Positions 42,421 to 56,721 of a DNA stretch of 64,000 bases are shown here, one piece after another (positions within the stretch are counted from its first letter, which is position 1; every line of letters begins with the position of its first letter). The notes under the pieces were generated by a model that saw nothing but the letters and a program-made list of their open reading frames with translations, searched no databases and had not been told where the DNA came from. Source of the stretch: Acanthornis magna (Eukaryota > Chordata > Aves > Passeriformes > Acanthizidae); assembly GCA_036785705.1 (NCBI GenBank), contig JAWUZG010000331.1, positions 992,001-1,056,000 on the forward strand, read 5' to 3'. Both the position numbers and the translations under genes were made by a program.

Positions 42421-43070
42421 CCTGTACTCTATCAGCACTCTCTGCTCCTTAGAGAAGGATTATATATCTAGATCTAGATCTATTTTGTGTATATATATAT
42501 ATGTAAGATAAGTTAGATTACTACTCCATGCTGCCCCCAAGGAGTTCCCCTCCCCCAGGGCAGAACCCTGCAAGGAATGTTTTAGACACACAGGAAGTTC
42601 TACGATAAACACAAATCCAGGGTTGGCTTAAGGCAGAATTAGACCAACTGCTGAAGGACAGAGAAGCTTTGAACTCGTTGCAGCTGAAAGCAGGCAGTGA
42701 GTTGTTGGGAGGTGTGTGAGTGAGCCAAGGGTGAGGGGAAGGGAAACGCAGAGAGGCCTGGCAGTGCTGCTGTGCAGACAGGCTGCTGGGAAGGGCACTG
42801 CAGCCCTGCCCTGGGCCAGCTGTGATGGTGGATTCTCATGGCAGCCTGCACTGGCCATTGCCAGGGGCTGTAGGCATGGACACTGCGCTGAGCCCACGGC
42901 AGCAGCCATTGCTCAGGGCTGGTGGCAGTGCCCAGAGGCAGAGGGGATGCGGTGCTGGGGGCTTGCGCCATGGCCACCTGGCCTGTGCCGCGCTGGCTGG
43001 GCAGGCGCCGCGGAGCAGCAGCAAAGGCCAGGGCCAGGGCCAAAGGCCAGGTCAGCCACACAGAAAGGGT
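42421..43070. other. No recognised gene; AT microsatellite at 42460-42505
   Basis: Beyond the duplicon edge the sequence has a TATATCTAGATCTAGATCTA and (TA)n stretch at 42460-42505. It then becomes mixed, with alternate open frames and no domain. Confidence 0.5.
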
Positions 43071-43083
43071 CAGTGCTGGGGAC

Positions 43084-43260
43084 TGTTTCCATGGCAACCC
43101 TCACTGGGACACCAGCCCTGGGTCACCTGGCATGGTGCTTGCCATGGAAACCCCTGGCAGGGACTGATGCCAGGGACACTTGCACTGAGACCCTGCTGGG
43201 GTCGGGTGCCATGGCAACCACCACAGGGCCACAGTGGCACCGAGGTTGCCATGGCAACCA
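43084..43260. promoter_or_regulatory. Cluster of four RFX/X-box-like palindromes
   Basis: Four CCATGG-centred motifs with flanking half-sites occur at 43089-43094 (TTTCCATGGCAAC), 43142-43147 (CTTGCCATGGAAAC), 43209-43214 (GTGCCATGGCAAC) and 43249-43254. The last is GTTGCCATGGCAAC, a perfect match to the palindromic consensus bound by RFX proteins. Centre spacings are 53, 67 and 40 bp. RFX factors control ciliary genes and, through RFX5, MHC class II genes. The cluster may be a minisatellite whose unit happens to carry the motif. Confidence 0.45.
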
Positions 43261-43773
43261 GCACAGAGCCCCTGCCCACTCTCCAATGCCACCACAACCT
43301 GCAGGAGACACTTGGCTGAGGTTGGGTCTATGGCAAACAACCTTGGCTGTGCTGTGCTGGGCATTGTCACGGTCACAAAGGAGCTGTGGAGCCGTGGCGA
43401 TGGCGCATGGCCATGGGCTGCTGCTCTGGGCTGGGCCAGAGGGAATTTCCTTGCCAGGCCTTTCTCTGGGGCTGTGCTTTGGGGCTGTGCTGAGCACAGC
43501 ATTGAGCACACACAGATGGTTTTGTTCTCACTCAGCTTGCACAGAGCCAAGGCCTTTCCTGCCCCTCGTCCGGCCATGCTGGGGAGGGGCTGGGTGTGTG
43601 TGGGAGCTTGGGAGGGGACACAGGGGGACAGGTGACCCCAACTGAGCCCGGGGATATCCCAGACCATAGGACATCATGCTCAGTGTATACAGTGGGGGGA
43701 ACAAGGAGGAAGGGGGGACATTTCGGGCAATGGTTTTTGTCTTCCCAGGGAACACTTAGGCAGGAGGGGGCCC
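43261..43773. other. No recognised gene
   Basis: Mixed sequence between the RFX-like cluster and the first long repeat of ERV-C. Open frames are present on both strands without motifs. Confidence 0.4.
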
Positions 43774-44474
43774 TGTTTTGCTGTGGGCAGGGTCAGCACC
43801 AAAGACACAGACACCAACTGGAGGAATAGTGTAATTTATAGAATGCAAAACTGCAAAGAATGACAAAAGGAGAAGGTCAGCAAAGCACATGATCATTAGC
43901 AAATTATCACAACAGGAGAAGCTCAGCAATGCACCCAATCATTCCTACCAAAGATTGCCTATAATGATTTAGAAAGATCCAGCACCAGTTACCCTCAGAC
44001 TTTACCATCACCCACACCCACACATCAGCTGGGGGAGCTGTCACAGCCAAGGACTGCAGAGCCACTCCCGGACACTGGGAATTCCTGCAGGTGTGTCCAC
44101 CCACAGGTGAGGCTTCCAGCCTGGCTGGGAGAGGGCCCAGCTTGGACAGTGCTGAATAAACAAACTGACAGCACTTCTAGTGCAGCAACATCTGGTTTCA
44201 TTCTCCTCTTGCTTTCTCCCAAAGCCTGGCCAGTGCTCAAGGAGGAACCAAGGGAGCTGACTTTGACCATACACCCCCAAAGAAAGACAGATACGGCCTT
44301 GCCCAGTTTCTAAATACAGAAAAGTACATCCAGGTTTCACCAGTGAACAGATACATAGATCATATTGCTAATAATACGTCATTAATGAGCGGGTAGAAAT
44401 ATAACCTTTGGATGGAAGGTTCATCTAGAGGTCAGTTTTGGCCTAGGGCCTGTTGTTCAGGCCTTAGTCCTTCA
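43774..44474 (-). repeat. Putative 3' LTR of ERV-C
   Basis: It matches 47620-48318. Both contain CAGCACCAAAGACACAGACA, AAGATTGCCTATAATGATTT and TGAATAAACAAACTGACAGC on the plus strand. Similarity begins near TGTTTTGC and ends near GCCTTxGTxCTTCA. Confidence 0.65.
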
Positions 44475-44699
44475 ATGGGTCCTTGGACCTACAGATGAAC
44501 TACAACCTTCAGAACAATTCTTTCCATGACAGAGTTTTAGATTTAGGCATTAGGCATAAAGGCGTAGTGTCTTCTCTTCAATTAAGTGCTGTTCAAGTTT
44601 ATGATTCAGGCCTATAATTTGCATTCTTTTTAAAACATGCCCAATCTGTTGATACTCTCTGGTCCTTACCAAAACCCCCAATTTTCTTGAGACTGTGTC

Positions 44700-46025
<1,326 letters not shown>

Positions 46026-46037
46026 TCAGTGTTCACA

Positions 46038-46361
46038 TCAAGCCCCGTGGATCAGAGCATTTTCCCAAGGGACCGTTGGAGCAAACAGGAGATTTGGTCT
46101 GGCAGGATCTGTAAAACAACATCCTATAACATCTAGTTGTTCTCCCATTGAACACTTGGCTGCAGGGACATATTCCCATCGATCTTGCCCAGGTTTCAGG
46201 ATTAAAACTGTGTTGTCTTTCCCCAGAGCTGTTCCTTCAGCTGCCTCGGGAGGGCCATTTGGCCTCTGGACCCACACCTTGGCTCCATTGTTAGGACTGG
46301 TGGATCCAAACCCTTTGTCTCCACAAACAGTGGTGATTTGAGGTGGATCTCCTTTTATCAC
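46038..46361 (-). pseudogene. Unassigned ERV-C frame with GDKGFGST
   Basis: The open frame of about 107 codons lies between the dUTPase and the integrase end. It begins near GDPPQITTVCGDKGFGSTSP and continues AKVWVQ, then LILKPGQDRWEYVPAAKC. The GFGST part resembles the linker between dUTPase and protease in beta-type elements. The second half resembles the C-terminal SH3-like part of a beta-type integrase, but weakly. It may be the scar of a deletion joining two distant parts of pol. Confidence 0.35.
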
Positions 46362-46399
46362 AATTGTTTTTAAAACTGTAATATCAATACTTGTCCTCC

Positions 46400-46740
46400 C
46401 CTGTCATGCGGTTGGATAATCCAATCTTGTTCACTATTGTTTAACAGAATTGCTTGAATTTCTCCTCAATAATCTGCATCAGTTCCTCCTCCCATGACAT
46501 GAACAACTTGCAAGGCCAAGCTCCAGTGAGCAGTTATCAAACCAAAGTGTCCTGGAGGAATCTGAATTCCTGTCTTGGTATTGATAACTCTCGTTTGCTT
46601 CAGATTTATCCTAATTAATTCCAATGCATAAAGGTCCAGCCCTGCAGCCTCCGGGGTGGCCCTGCAAGGAGCCATCGCACCCAGAACACTTTCCCAGGAA
46701 GGCCAAGGCTCACTGTCCATGGTTGGATTTGCAGATTGGG
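46400..46740 (-). pseudogene. dUTPase remnant of ERV-C
   Basis: The frame has [22 protein letters not shown] and [10 protein letters not shown], and after a stop GEIQAILLN and later DRGGQ. These are dUTPase motifs 1 to 5 in order. A stop after DADY and the change of the usual V-I-D to G-T-D break it. It is a separate lineage from the ERV-B dUTPase. Confidence 0.8.
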
Positions 46741-46759
46741 TTCAGCCATGCACATCAAG

Positions 46760-47619
46760 GGTGTTTCCATTTCCCCCGTGGGCCATTGGTGAGGATATGG
46801 AGCACATCTGTGAGATCGGTTCTCCATCGGGACACGTTCCCATCTCATTTTCCAAGAGATCTTTGAACAACCCCTTCATCCATTCAACCAATCCTGCAGG
46901 TTGTGGATAGTCTGGTACATGAAAAACCCAGCAGTCTTAATCCCTTTCTTTTCCACAGTAACAGACAAAGCATTCCACATCACACTATCAGCAAACCCTA
47001 TAAAAATAGCCAATTTCATCCCTTCCTCCTCTATTTGTTGTAAACAAGCTCACAATGTTTACTACTGACATTCCGGTCCTGGCCAGTCATTTTCTTTAGG
47101 GTGTTTGGAGTTACATTCTTGAGCAGCCAAAGCTAACAAATTAGTATTATCAGCATTATTTAACATTATTAATTTTTAAATATATATACATATATCTATT
47201 TCTGTATTATATTATATATATATATAATTATAGTATTAGTAGAAGTAGTACTATTATTTCACTTGAACAAACAAATCTGAGCTCAGGATTAAAATCTTCT
47301 GTCACTCCATGTGGGAGCGTTCCAACAACTCTTCTTCTTTCCATTGGTGCTGTTTCCAATATGCTGTTAACAAAATCCATCCTGGTCTTCCCAAACCCAC
47401 AAGTTCTTTTGCTTTTTAAAACACAATGTTTGGATGCATTTTAATACATCCAGCGGTTCAGCTGCTTTTAACCAACTACCCCATTGCTCACACAGTGCTC
47501 CGACCTCAGCGAACCATAAGGAAGATGTTCCCATCCTGGAATTTCAGACGGGACTGATTCCTTACATTTACATTTAAAAAGTGACATTTTTCGGTGATCC
47601 AGCCAGATTATGCCAATTT
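46760..47619 (-). pseudogene. Unassigned 5' internal region of ERV-C
   Basis: Fragments such as LLALAAQECNSKHPKEN and CAPYPHQWPTGEME are seen in broken frames, but I cannot match them to a named gag or pol domain. An AT-rich tract with (TA)n lies at 47165-47240. A primer binding site could not be assigned next to the putative 5' LTR. Confidence 0.35.
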
Positions 47620-48318
47620 TGTTTTGCCACTGGGCAGTGACAGCACCAAAGACACAGACACCAACTGAAGGGATCAGTGTTATTTCCTATCATTCAAAGC
47701 AGCAAAGAATCACAACAGGAGAAGCTCAGCAAGGCACCCAATCATCACTACCAAAGATTGCCTATAATGATTTAGAAAGATCCAGCACCAGTTACCCTCA
47801 GACTTTACCATCACCCACACCCACACATCAGCTGGGGGAGCTGTCACAGCCAAGGACTGCAGAGCCACTCCTGGACACTGGGAATTCCTGCAGGTGTGTC
47901 CACCCACAGGTGAAGCTTCCAACCTGGCTGGGAGAGGGCCCAGCTTGGACAGTGCTGAATAAACAAACTGACAGCACTTCTAGTGCAGCAACATCTGGTT
48001 TCATTCTCCTCTTGGTTTCTGCCAAAGCCTGGCCAGGGCTCAAGGAGGAACCAAGGGAGTTGACTTTGACCATATACCCCCAAACCAAGCCAGATGCTGG
48101 ATTTTGTGGCCTTGTTCTGCTTATAAATACAGAAAGGTCAATACATGATTCACTAATGAACAGGTACATCTATCACAGTGCTAACGATCATGCATATTTC
48201 GTTAATGAGCAGACACAAAGATAACATTTGGTTGGAAGATTCATTGAGAGGCCATGTCTGGCTCAGAGCCTGTTGTTCAGGCCTCAGTCAGGCCTCTTGT
48301 TCAGGCCTTGGTGCTTCA
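47620..48318 (-). repeat. Putative 5' LTR of ERV-C
   Basis: Partner of 43774-44474. Small differences include an extra duplication of GTCAGGCCTCTTGTTCAGGC near its outer edge. Confidence 0.65.
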
Positions 48319-48425
48319 GGGACGTGGTTTAGTGCTGGGCTGGACAGTGCTGGGTGAATGGCTGGATTTGATCAGCTCAGAGGTCTTTTCCAACTGAAAG
48401 GATTCAGTATTTCCAGGATTCTATC
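48310..48425 (+). mobile_element. CR1 LINE 3'-end fragment
   Basis: GCTTCAGGGACGTGGTTTAG and, further on, TTTGATCAGCTCAGAGGTCT, TTTCCAACTGAAAGGATTC and a GATTCTAT end follow the bird CR1 3' consensus. It directly abuts the outer edge of ERV-C, so the exact border of the two is uncertain. Confidence 0.7.
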
Positions 48426-51400
48426 TGCTGCATTGAGCTAGCTCCGTGTTAGCAGCATTACTTTCCTCAGAAAGTTCCCTCTTGGTCAGCGCTTGCGGCC
48501 TAAGCCTTCAGCTCCTTTAGCTCCTGGTGCTAAGCTGCTCATGCTGAACGAGGTGACTCAGAGAGAAGAATACAGTTCATCCAATTCCTTCTGGGACACT
48601 GAGAGGGGAGGGTGTGAAAACAGCAGCATTGTTTGGTGTCACCTCCTCTCTGCCCTTCACGCCTTTCAGCGCTTTGAAACAGCCAAGAGCTTTCTTCCAG
48701 AGAGCAAGGAAGCAGCTGTTCCTTCTGCCAGGGCTCGCTCTCTCCACTCTCTGCATTTGACTGCTTTTGTCCCTCTTGCTGTGCCCTCTGTTCCCCCTCT
48801 GCTCGCTGGCTGCTGCCCACGACTGTGGAGCTGGCACAGATCAAGTGGTCGAGACCCTCATTTCTCTGCCCCTGCAGCTGCCTGGGCACAGCAGCCTTTT
48901 CCATCTGGAGGCTCCAGATGGACAGGGAGGCCCCACCTGCGTTCCTTGCACAAGCTCCAGGAGCCCAGGGCCTGCCATCTCAAGTCCCTGCTGGCACTGA
49001 GGGCTCCCAGGTGCCTCAGGCTGCTGTGACACCACTGCAAACGGGAGGGGAGAGTGCCAGGGGCTGTGTTCAAAGTCAGCTCCATTTGCTGCTGCTGCTG
49101 CTGCTGCTGTGGCTGTCCTTGGGCCAGCCCTGCCCCAGACTCAGGGATCAGCTCCAGGCACTGCTGCTGCTCCCTCGGGATCAGCCACACTTTGGCTCTT
49201 GCTCTCCATGCCAGCAGAAGCGGTGGCTGAAGCAGCAGGTGCTGACAGTGCCCCAAGCCCCGGGGCTGGAGGGGTCCCATGGCTGCGGGGCTGGGAGGAG
49301 CTGCCCCTTGTTCTCCTCTGCCTCACGCCAAGCTGGGCCCCTCACGAGTGGGGCAGCACAGCAAACAGGGAGCCTGCCAGTCTCTTCCAGCCGTGTCTGC
49401 TCACAGTTTGGGCCTTGCAGCTTCAGGGGGACAAAGGCAGCCCCTTCTGGTCCCTCTGCGTGTCCCCGTGTCCAGCAGTGCTGCTCCATCAGTCTGTGAC
49501 AGCAGTGGGGAAAAGCCTCAGCCCTGCAGGGCCAGGAGCTGCCGAGCTCTGCCTGAGCAGCTCAGCCAGCGGGAAGGGAGCTGCTCCACACGGGAACCAG
49601 GAGCAAAGGACATTCCTCTTTTAGGACATGTTTTCTGTTTAAAAAAAAAAAAAAAGGCAATAGGAAAAAGAATAAAAACCTAGATGAAATGTGAAAGATA
49701 AAAACAAAACTCTCGTGTGTAGTGAAAAATCTTCTGTAACTTTGGATTAAGAAGTAACTGTTCTTTTGTAAAGAGAACTCAATTATTTATTTTGTCAATA
49801 TGCTGATGGCATGGAGCCATCCTACTGACCTCAGCAGCCTTCTTAAACAATTTTTGGGGTTTGTTTCCATTATTGTTATTTTAAATTCTGGTTGAAGCAA
49901 CAGGAAATTGATTGTGCCGTGCCAACTCCGTGCAGGACTGGGAATCTAAACTCTGCCAAACCCCATCTCATTAGGAAGATGTCCTTCCTTCTCATCCCAT
50001 GAATGAGCTGTACATTCCCTTTGAAATTGTCAACGGTTTCTTAAAGATGCAAATCCCACTTATGGCTTTTTGCTCAGGTTTGGAAGTGGAGAAGGGCAAT
50101 TCTTCATTCATCAGCTCCAGACTGCACTGCCTTAGGAACACGGCCCACTCGCCAGGTTTGGCCCACTCGTGGCTCTTCTGGAGGAGGAAGAAAGTGCAAT
50201 TGCACAATTCCAACCCAAAAGGAATGAAGAGTGGGACAGACAAAACATTCTGTGGAGATACAGGCGTTCAGCTGGGACTGTGGAGGGTTTGGGCTCTTGC
50301 CAATTGGATGTGTATCCCTCACTGCAATCTCTGGGCCTGCAGGAGAGTCTCACTCACCTGCCAAAGCAGAAAGCTCCGTCGCTGTGCTTGGAACAGGCTC
50401 GTCTGATGCAAAGCTGTCAGAGCAATGGGAGGGCAGAGCAGGCCCAGCCGTGCCCGGGGCTGAGCCCCAGCAGAGCCCTGGCAGAGCCCAGAGCAGCCTC
50501 AGCATGCGCAGAGCGCGGCTGGAAGGAGACAAACCAGAAACCGCCCGTCAGCTGAAGGCTCCTGTCCCCCTTGTCCCAAGCGCCCGCAGTGCCCAGGCCA
50601 TGCTGACTGCGCTCAGAGCTGTGCCCAACGGCCGAGCCCCGCGCGCCCCCGGGAGCAGCCCCTGAGTCTGTCCAAACTCGGGAACTTTGCCGTGTTAAGC
50701 CCACATCCAGAGGCTTGACTCCGGCACAGTGGCACAGCAATCCCCTCGGCCGCTGCTCTGCACTGGCCCTGCTGTGGCTCAAACACTAGTGGAGCACATT
50801 CCCTGTCTCTAGAATTCGGACCCGACCCAAGCGCTGCACTTATGTCTCCAGCATTGCTTTCCAAGGAAAACAGGGCAAGGCAAACTGGGTGTCACTCATG
50901 GTATTTTAGAGAGTCTAAAACTTGCTAAGTCACAGATTTCAGGGATGAGATCAATTTGCAATTAATGGCATGGAGAAGCAGTGCATCTTGGAAAAGGGCA
51001 ACATAGAAATAAATAGATGAAAACACCTTGCATTGGTTCTTTGCATTTTCATTTCACTTCCTGAAAGCTCTTTCAGTTTTCCAGCAATCTTCTCCACGGT
51101 CCTGTTTGCTCTTTTCAAGAACCTTTCCTGGAGAATGAGGTCGAGCTTCTGTCACAAGATGTGCCACCAATTACACCTTCTCTTGGCTTTCCACATTGTG
51201 TGTGCAGCATGACTTTTGCAGCAAAGCAGAACAAATGATTGTGGAACTTTACAATTTGTCCTTTCTTTTCCTTGTGGACTGGGGAGTTGTGCCATTGTGG
51301 CGTTTTCACTGAAGAAAACAGGAGGAGGTAGCAGGACTTGTTAGGGAATGCAACCGTGCCTGAATTCAGAGAAAGAATCTCCAGCACACTCTGGGAGCTC

Positions 51401-54394
51401 CCTGGGCTGGGCTCAGGTTCCACTGGGACTCTGCAGCAGGCTGGGCTCCAACTGGGATCAGCAGCAGCTGCAAATCCCTCGGGGCATCTCCATTTTATTC
51501 TGCTAGGAGCAAGCAATGAAACAAGTCAAGAAGTTGTGGTTTTTCTTTCTCCTGGTGCATTTTTTCATTTTATTTGACACTCCAGAGGCAATTTCTGTGA
51601 TGGCCTCTGTAAGTTGATTCTATTTCAACAGCACCAGCAACAGGGCTGGGGTTGGGCACTGTGAATGTGGCCTTTGTGGCTTTAATTCTCTTCCACTTAG
51701 TGCTCAGGGATTTGTGAGCATTTCAAGATGTGCTAATCATGATGCCTGTGACAAAAATACTGAGTTCACTGCCACAAAAGTGCCATAGCTAGCAGTGATG
51801 GAAAGAGGCAATTGCAGTTGTACTGATAAAATTCAGGTGACAACCAGAAGAGGGGCAACAGCAGTCGTGATCTCCAGTTCCCAAGGCAAAGGCAACAAGA
51901 GCCTCGTGCTGGCACCTCAGGGTGAGTAAAACAGTGCTGCAAACAGTGCTGGAACCCAATGGGTTCTTTCTCTGAAGGTTGGTTCAGGGCAGCACAGCCG
52001 GGCCCTGAGGAATGTTTGGGGGTGGTTGTTGCTCTGCTCCAGAGTTCCCCTGGAGAAACCCCTGGGGATGCTGAGGCAGGAGCAGCTGGGAAGGGCTGGC
52101 GCTGCTGCTGCTCCTGCCCGGGAGCCGCGGCTGGGCCGGGCCGGCGCCCACTGCGCTGCGGCTCCTGCTCCTGCCAGAGCCAGGCGGGACTCGGGGACAG
52201 CGAATGGACACGGGGGGACAGCAAAGGCCGTGGGGCTGCAGTGATGTTGACGCTCGGGCCAGCGCCAGCACAGAGCTTGGGCCCCGACATTAACCCTGAG
52301 GGGAACCCGGGGGAAAGGCTCCATTTCAGCCTTTCTTTACTCATCGCTGTGAAGGGACCAAAATAAAAGGAGAACAAGCAGGGCCTGATCCCTTCTCTTT
52401 TGGGAGAAGCCCTGAGCCAGTACTGTGAGGGACCATGAGTGACCCTGAGGGACTGTGAGGAGCTGTGGGTGGCCTTGAGGGGCTGTGAGGAGCAATGAGG
52501 AGCCGTGAGTGTCCATGAGGAGCCTCAGCCCTGGCAGGAGGAGGTCCCACCATGTCCCTAGAGCAGCACAGCTGTGAAGGGCTGTGAGTGCTGATGTGGT
52601 GCCAGAGTGGGCTTGGGGCATCTGGGAGGGGATGAGACCCTTCCCTGGCTCCAAATCACACCAAAACCCCCATTAATATGGCTTTCTGTCTTTAAAATGC
52701 ACTGGGAAGTTGGAATTGACTGTAAAGCTTAATCCCAACAGGATAAGGAAGGGAATCTTCCCAGTGAGGTGGCATGCAGCCACTATTAACAATGTGTAAG
52801 ATTTTCAAGTATAACACTAATAAATAGTACTAATAAGTAATAGTAACCACAATAACAAGAAAAAAGCCCCAATTCCCAACACACAGCACCACACTAAAAG
52901 GACAAACCTCATTTTTCTTTACTGCCTCAAGGCTCACGAGAAATAATTCCATTTACTTTCTGCCCCTCCAGATAAACGAGGCCATTTTCAGTGTTTAATA
53001 CAAGCTACAACTGAGGGCAGGGGGAAGAACAGGGAGACATCTCCACTTTCCGTATGAAACCTGGCAGGTCATGGACAGCTGTTGTGGCACAATCCCTTAT
53101 CACCAAAAGGCACAACACTGTCAAGTTCTGTCCAGGTGAAGCTTTGCTTCAACAAAGGAAAGTTCCTGGTTCAGGGTCACCTTCACTGCCCAAGCAGATA
53201 CCTCAAGATCTAAAACAATGTCTTCCCTAATGCCAGAGTGTAAGCAATCAAGCTTTTTCTTTTCTGCTGTACACACAAGCTACTCATTAAATACCTGGTG
53301 TCTGGAAAACATCCCAACAGATGCACTGATCAGAGTTCTGAGTGCACATTACCCACAACAGGCTCATCAGGGAATGACAGTGATCTTACAACTAAGTCAC
53401 TGTACATGGGAGTGGCTAACTCGGAGCTCAGGATCAAATTCTTTGGGCACTTTTCCCTTGTATTCTTTGGGCACTTTTCCCACTCCTGCCATTATCCCTA
53501 TCTCAGCTCACTGCATCTGCAAATTAACAAAAACTCCTTAGTTTGTGTATTTAATGAGACTGTGTTAGTAATAAATTTCACAGCCGAATTATTGAATATC
53601 AGTAATTGTTTCACTGTATATTGAAAAGACATTCATATAAAGCAAGTCACTGTGAAACCACGTGGTGAGGATCATTCTGGCAAGAACAGCCATTTTTACA
53701 CACCTATGTACTGTCAGAAGCACAGACCTACAATTCTTCTTGCACCCAGACCACAGGGAAGAGCCTGGTTCTCCGGGACACATTCCATGGAGCCTGGAGC
53801 AGCAGCCCAGTGCCAGAGATCCAGGGACCACAGGGTACAGTGCTGGGAAAGGGCATTTGGCAGCAGCTCCAAAGGGCCTGGGAAAGCAGAACTCCTGCAA
53901 AATTATCTGGGTTGATCTATAAAATACCATTCTGATTCACAGAGATCGACTGAACAGCGCAACACTGTTAAGAAAGCATTCCTTTATCCCAGGGTGACCT
54001 GCCTTGCACACGACCACCTCGGCAGTTTTCTCACGAGTTTCTGGATCCTTTACACTACGACACTTCCTGAATTCCCCCCCAAAGTCCTGCCCACTCCGTA
54101 CCTCATCCACATGCACTGTCCATTGTCCGGAGCCACAGCCCCTTTTGGGGGTCAGTTCCATGTTGTGGCTCTTGACGCGTGCCCAGGTCACACGTGCTGA
54201 CTTAAGGCTCTCTTATCTTATTGCTGTGAGGCCCTGGCATTCCTCTTTAGTTAGGCACTGTCCTAACTTCCTCTTATTTCCTTCATTTAGTGTTCTGGGG
54301 AGTGCAGGTCCTTGTAACTGGACCACGGGTGTGCAGTTTTCACTGATCTTCCCAGTCCCTGGTTCTCTTTGCCCTCAAGCAGTTTCCTGTTACA
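48426..54394. other. No recognised gene; scattered simple repeats
   Basis: About 6 kb without a supported gene. It contains a (CTG)n run at 49090-49112, an A-run at 49639-49654, and CpG-containing GC-rich patches near 50430-50650 and 52080-52300. Frames of 100-220 residues occur on both strands, but overlapping ones compete and none carries a known domain. Unique low-copy DNA with unrecognised exons cannot be excluded. Confidence 0.5.
52425..52550 (+). repeat. Short minisatellite with a TGAGGxxCxxTGAGG core
   Basis: Units of about 15-27 bp such as GACCATGAGTGACCCTGAGG, ACTGTGAGGAGCTGTGGGTG and CTTGAGGGGCTGTGAGGAGC repeat about six times. Confidence 0.6.
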
Positions 54395-54683
54395 GACTAA
54401 CAGGAAGGCAACTGAGCAAAAATAGTTAAACTTATAACTGTGAAGTTACAGTGTTCAAACAGAACTACAAAATTCAGCAAAATACCAAATTCTTTGTATA
54501 GCTCCTTTCAAAACTTTACATTTGAAATTAGAGGATGAGGTACTTGGCAAAATTTAAAGCAACATGGAAGGATCCACAGTCCCAGCCTTGGATCCAGCGC
54601 CATCTCAGCTGCTGTGAGCTCTGGGGCCGTGGGACGTGTCAGTGTCACACCTGTGTCACAGCCTTTACCTGCTCTGGTCCCTC

Positions 54684-55007
54684 TCACAGGTGGGGTTTTT
54701 GGGGTGCCAGGGGCTTGGCAGCCACTTTGGGGCTGGACCAGAGGCTGCAGCAGCTGAGGGTGGGGCAGTGACCGCCCCACCTACGCAGAACTTGCCCTGT
54801 CCCCCCAAACACACACTCCAGATGTTTGGGGCCATTCATCATTTCTCTGCTCTCCAGCACTGAGGCAACAGACTCTGGGTACAGCTCGGAGCTCGTGCCC
54901 AGGGCAACCACCCCAGCAACAGAGCTCCATGGAGCTGCTCTCATGAACCCCCAAGAACTGGGGAGTACCCCAAAACCTCCTCCAAAATGTGGGTTGCCCC
55001 AAAACAC
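54684..55007 (-). CDS. Unidentified open frame shared by both arms (right arm)
   Basis: The frame of 107 codons includes the counterpart of 28000-28260 and extends about 20 residues upstream. No domain is recognised. Its conservation only reflects the recent duplication, so coding status is doubtful. Confidence 0.15.
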   Translation of the reverse strand: MFWGNPHFGGGFGVLPSSWGFMRAAPWSSVAGVVALGTSSELYPESVASVLESREMMNGPKHLECVFGGTGQVLRRWGGHCPTLSCCSLWSSPKVAAKPLAPQKPHL

Positions 55008-56259
55008 CTTCAGGAATGTGGAATATCCAAAAACACACTCAGGAACACGTTCCCCCTCCCTCCATCATTGCCAGCCTTTGGCTGTCTCATTCCAGACCCT
55101 GCCTCATTCGCTCTCCCAATCCACACCCCAATCCATCCCACCCCTCTTGGACTCCAAGGACCCCTTCCCAAACCCTATTTCCCCCATTCCACCCCTCCCA
55201 AACCCCCTTGTGATAAATGAGTGAATGATAAATGCTGGCTTTCGCATATATGAATTTAACATTTACAAGTGATAATATACTGTGTAAAAAATAGTGTTAA
55301 GAGAAAATATAATTAAGTAGAAACAAGGTTGGAGTGAATTGTAACTTCGAAATAGTTAATATGTTAGAAAATGTAATAATAAATACATGGTAATAAATGT
55401 CTTTTAAGTTGATAAAACACAGAGCTGGGGATCAAGACATGTTAAAGAAACAAAGAAGATAACCACAGGCATCCCAGGAAGTCTGTTCTCTTGACTCACA
55501 CCTCCCAAAGGAACTGTCACCTAGAAATTAAATTGGAACTCAGGAAACATCGATGGGAGGATTTCTGCCTTCAGTTCTGAGGCAATCCAGAGGGTCCGAG
55601 ACTCCAAGACAGGCGCTGCGCTAGCAGAAGGGGGCAAGGATTGGAGTGGGGGAGTTGGGTGAAGTGTAAATTTCCTTCTAGGCTTAATGAATATGTAACA
55701 ACTAGAGAAAGTACTTAAGTTCACAGTAAAATGAATGGATTGCGCCTCTGGCAAAATTGCTAAGTGTCCAACTGTTTTTGCCTTTGCTCTATAAATAAAT
55801 GTTCCAGATGATGTTGCTAAAAATTCAGCTTGTGAATTCATTCATAGGACCATCCCTACCATCCTGCCCCACCCCATGCCCATCTCACCCCTCCTGATCT
55901 GCATCCCACTTCACCACATCCCCTTCCAACCCCATTCCACCCTCAGGGGCTGTGGAATCCAGGAATTTTGGGCTGGCATTGAGTAGGTTGCAGTGGCACT
56001 GAGTGGTTTTGAAGTGACAGATTGATCCCTCTTGTATTTAGGAGTGCAAAGCAATGGAGAAAACTACACCAAAAACCCCCAAAGCCCCCAAATCCTCTCA
56101 AATATTTCTCCAAATCCCAGATTCCCCCCAAACACTAGTAAAGAGGGAGGCTTTAGATGTCTTTGATCAATTTGTTAATTTTTATCACAATTTTGTGTGT
56201 TTTGAATAAATGAAAGAAAATCAAAAGAAAATTGAGGCAAAAAAAAAGAAAAAGAATCA

Positions 56260-56721
<462 letters not shown>

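Noticed and set aside
39905..42471. Very long open frames (up to about 590 codons) on the plus strand, rich in Pro, Ser and Ala, with relatives at 19300-20115, 24604-25663 and 57358-58437
   Set aside because: They run antisense through the leader exon, CpG-rich block and introns of the duplicon, overlap in several frames at once, have no domain, and owe their length to stop-poor C-rich sequence.
49085..49115. Poly-Leu/Gln frame over the CTG run
   Set aside because: A trinucleotide microsatellite is open in several frames by nature; no flanking domain supports a gene.
48493..49624. Frames of 170-220 codons with Leu/Ser-rich composition
   Set aside because: Competing frames exist on both strands, with no domain, splice logic or duplicate for comparison, so they were left as unassigned DNA.
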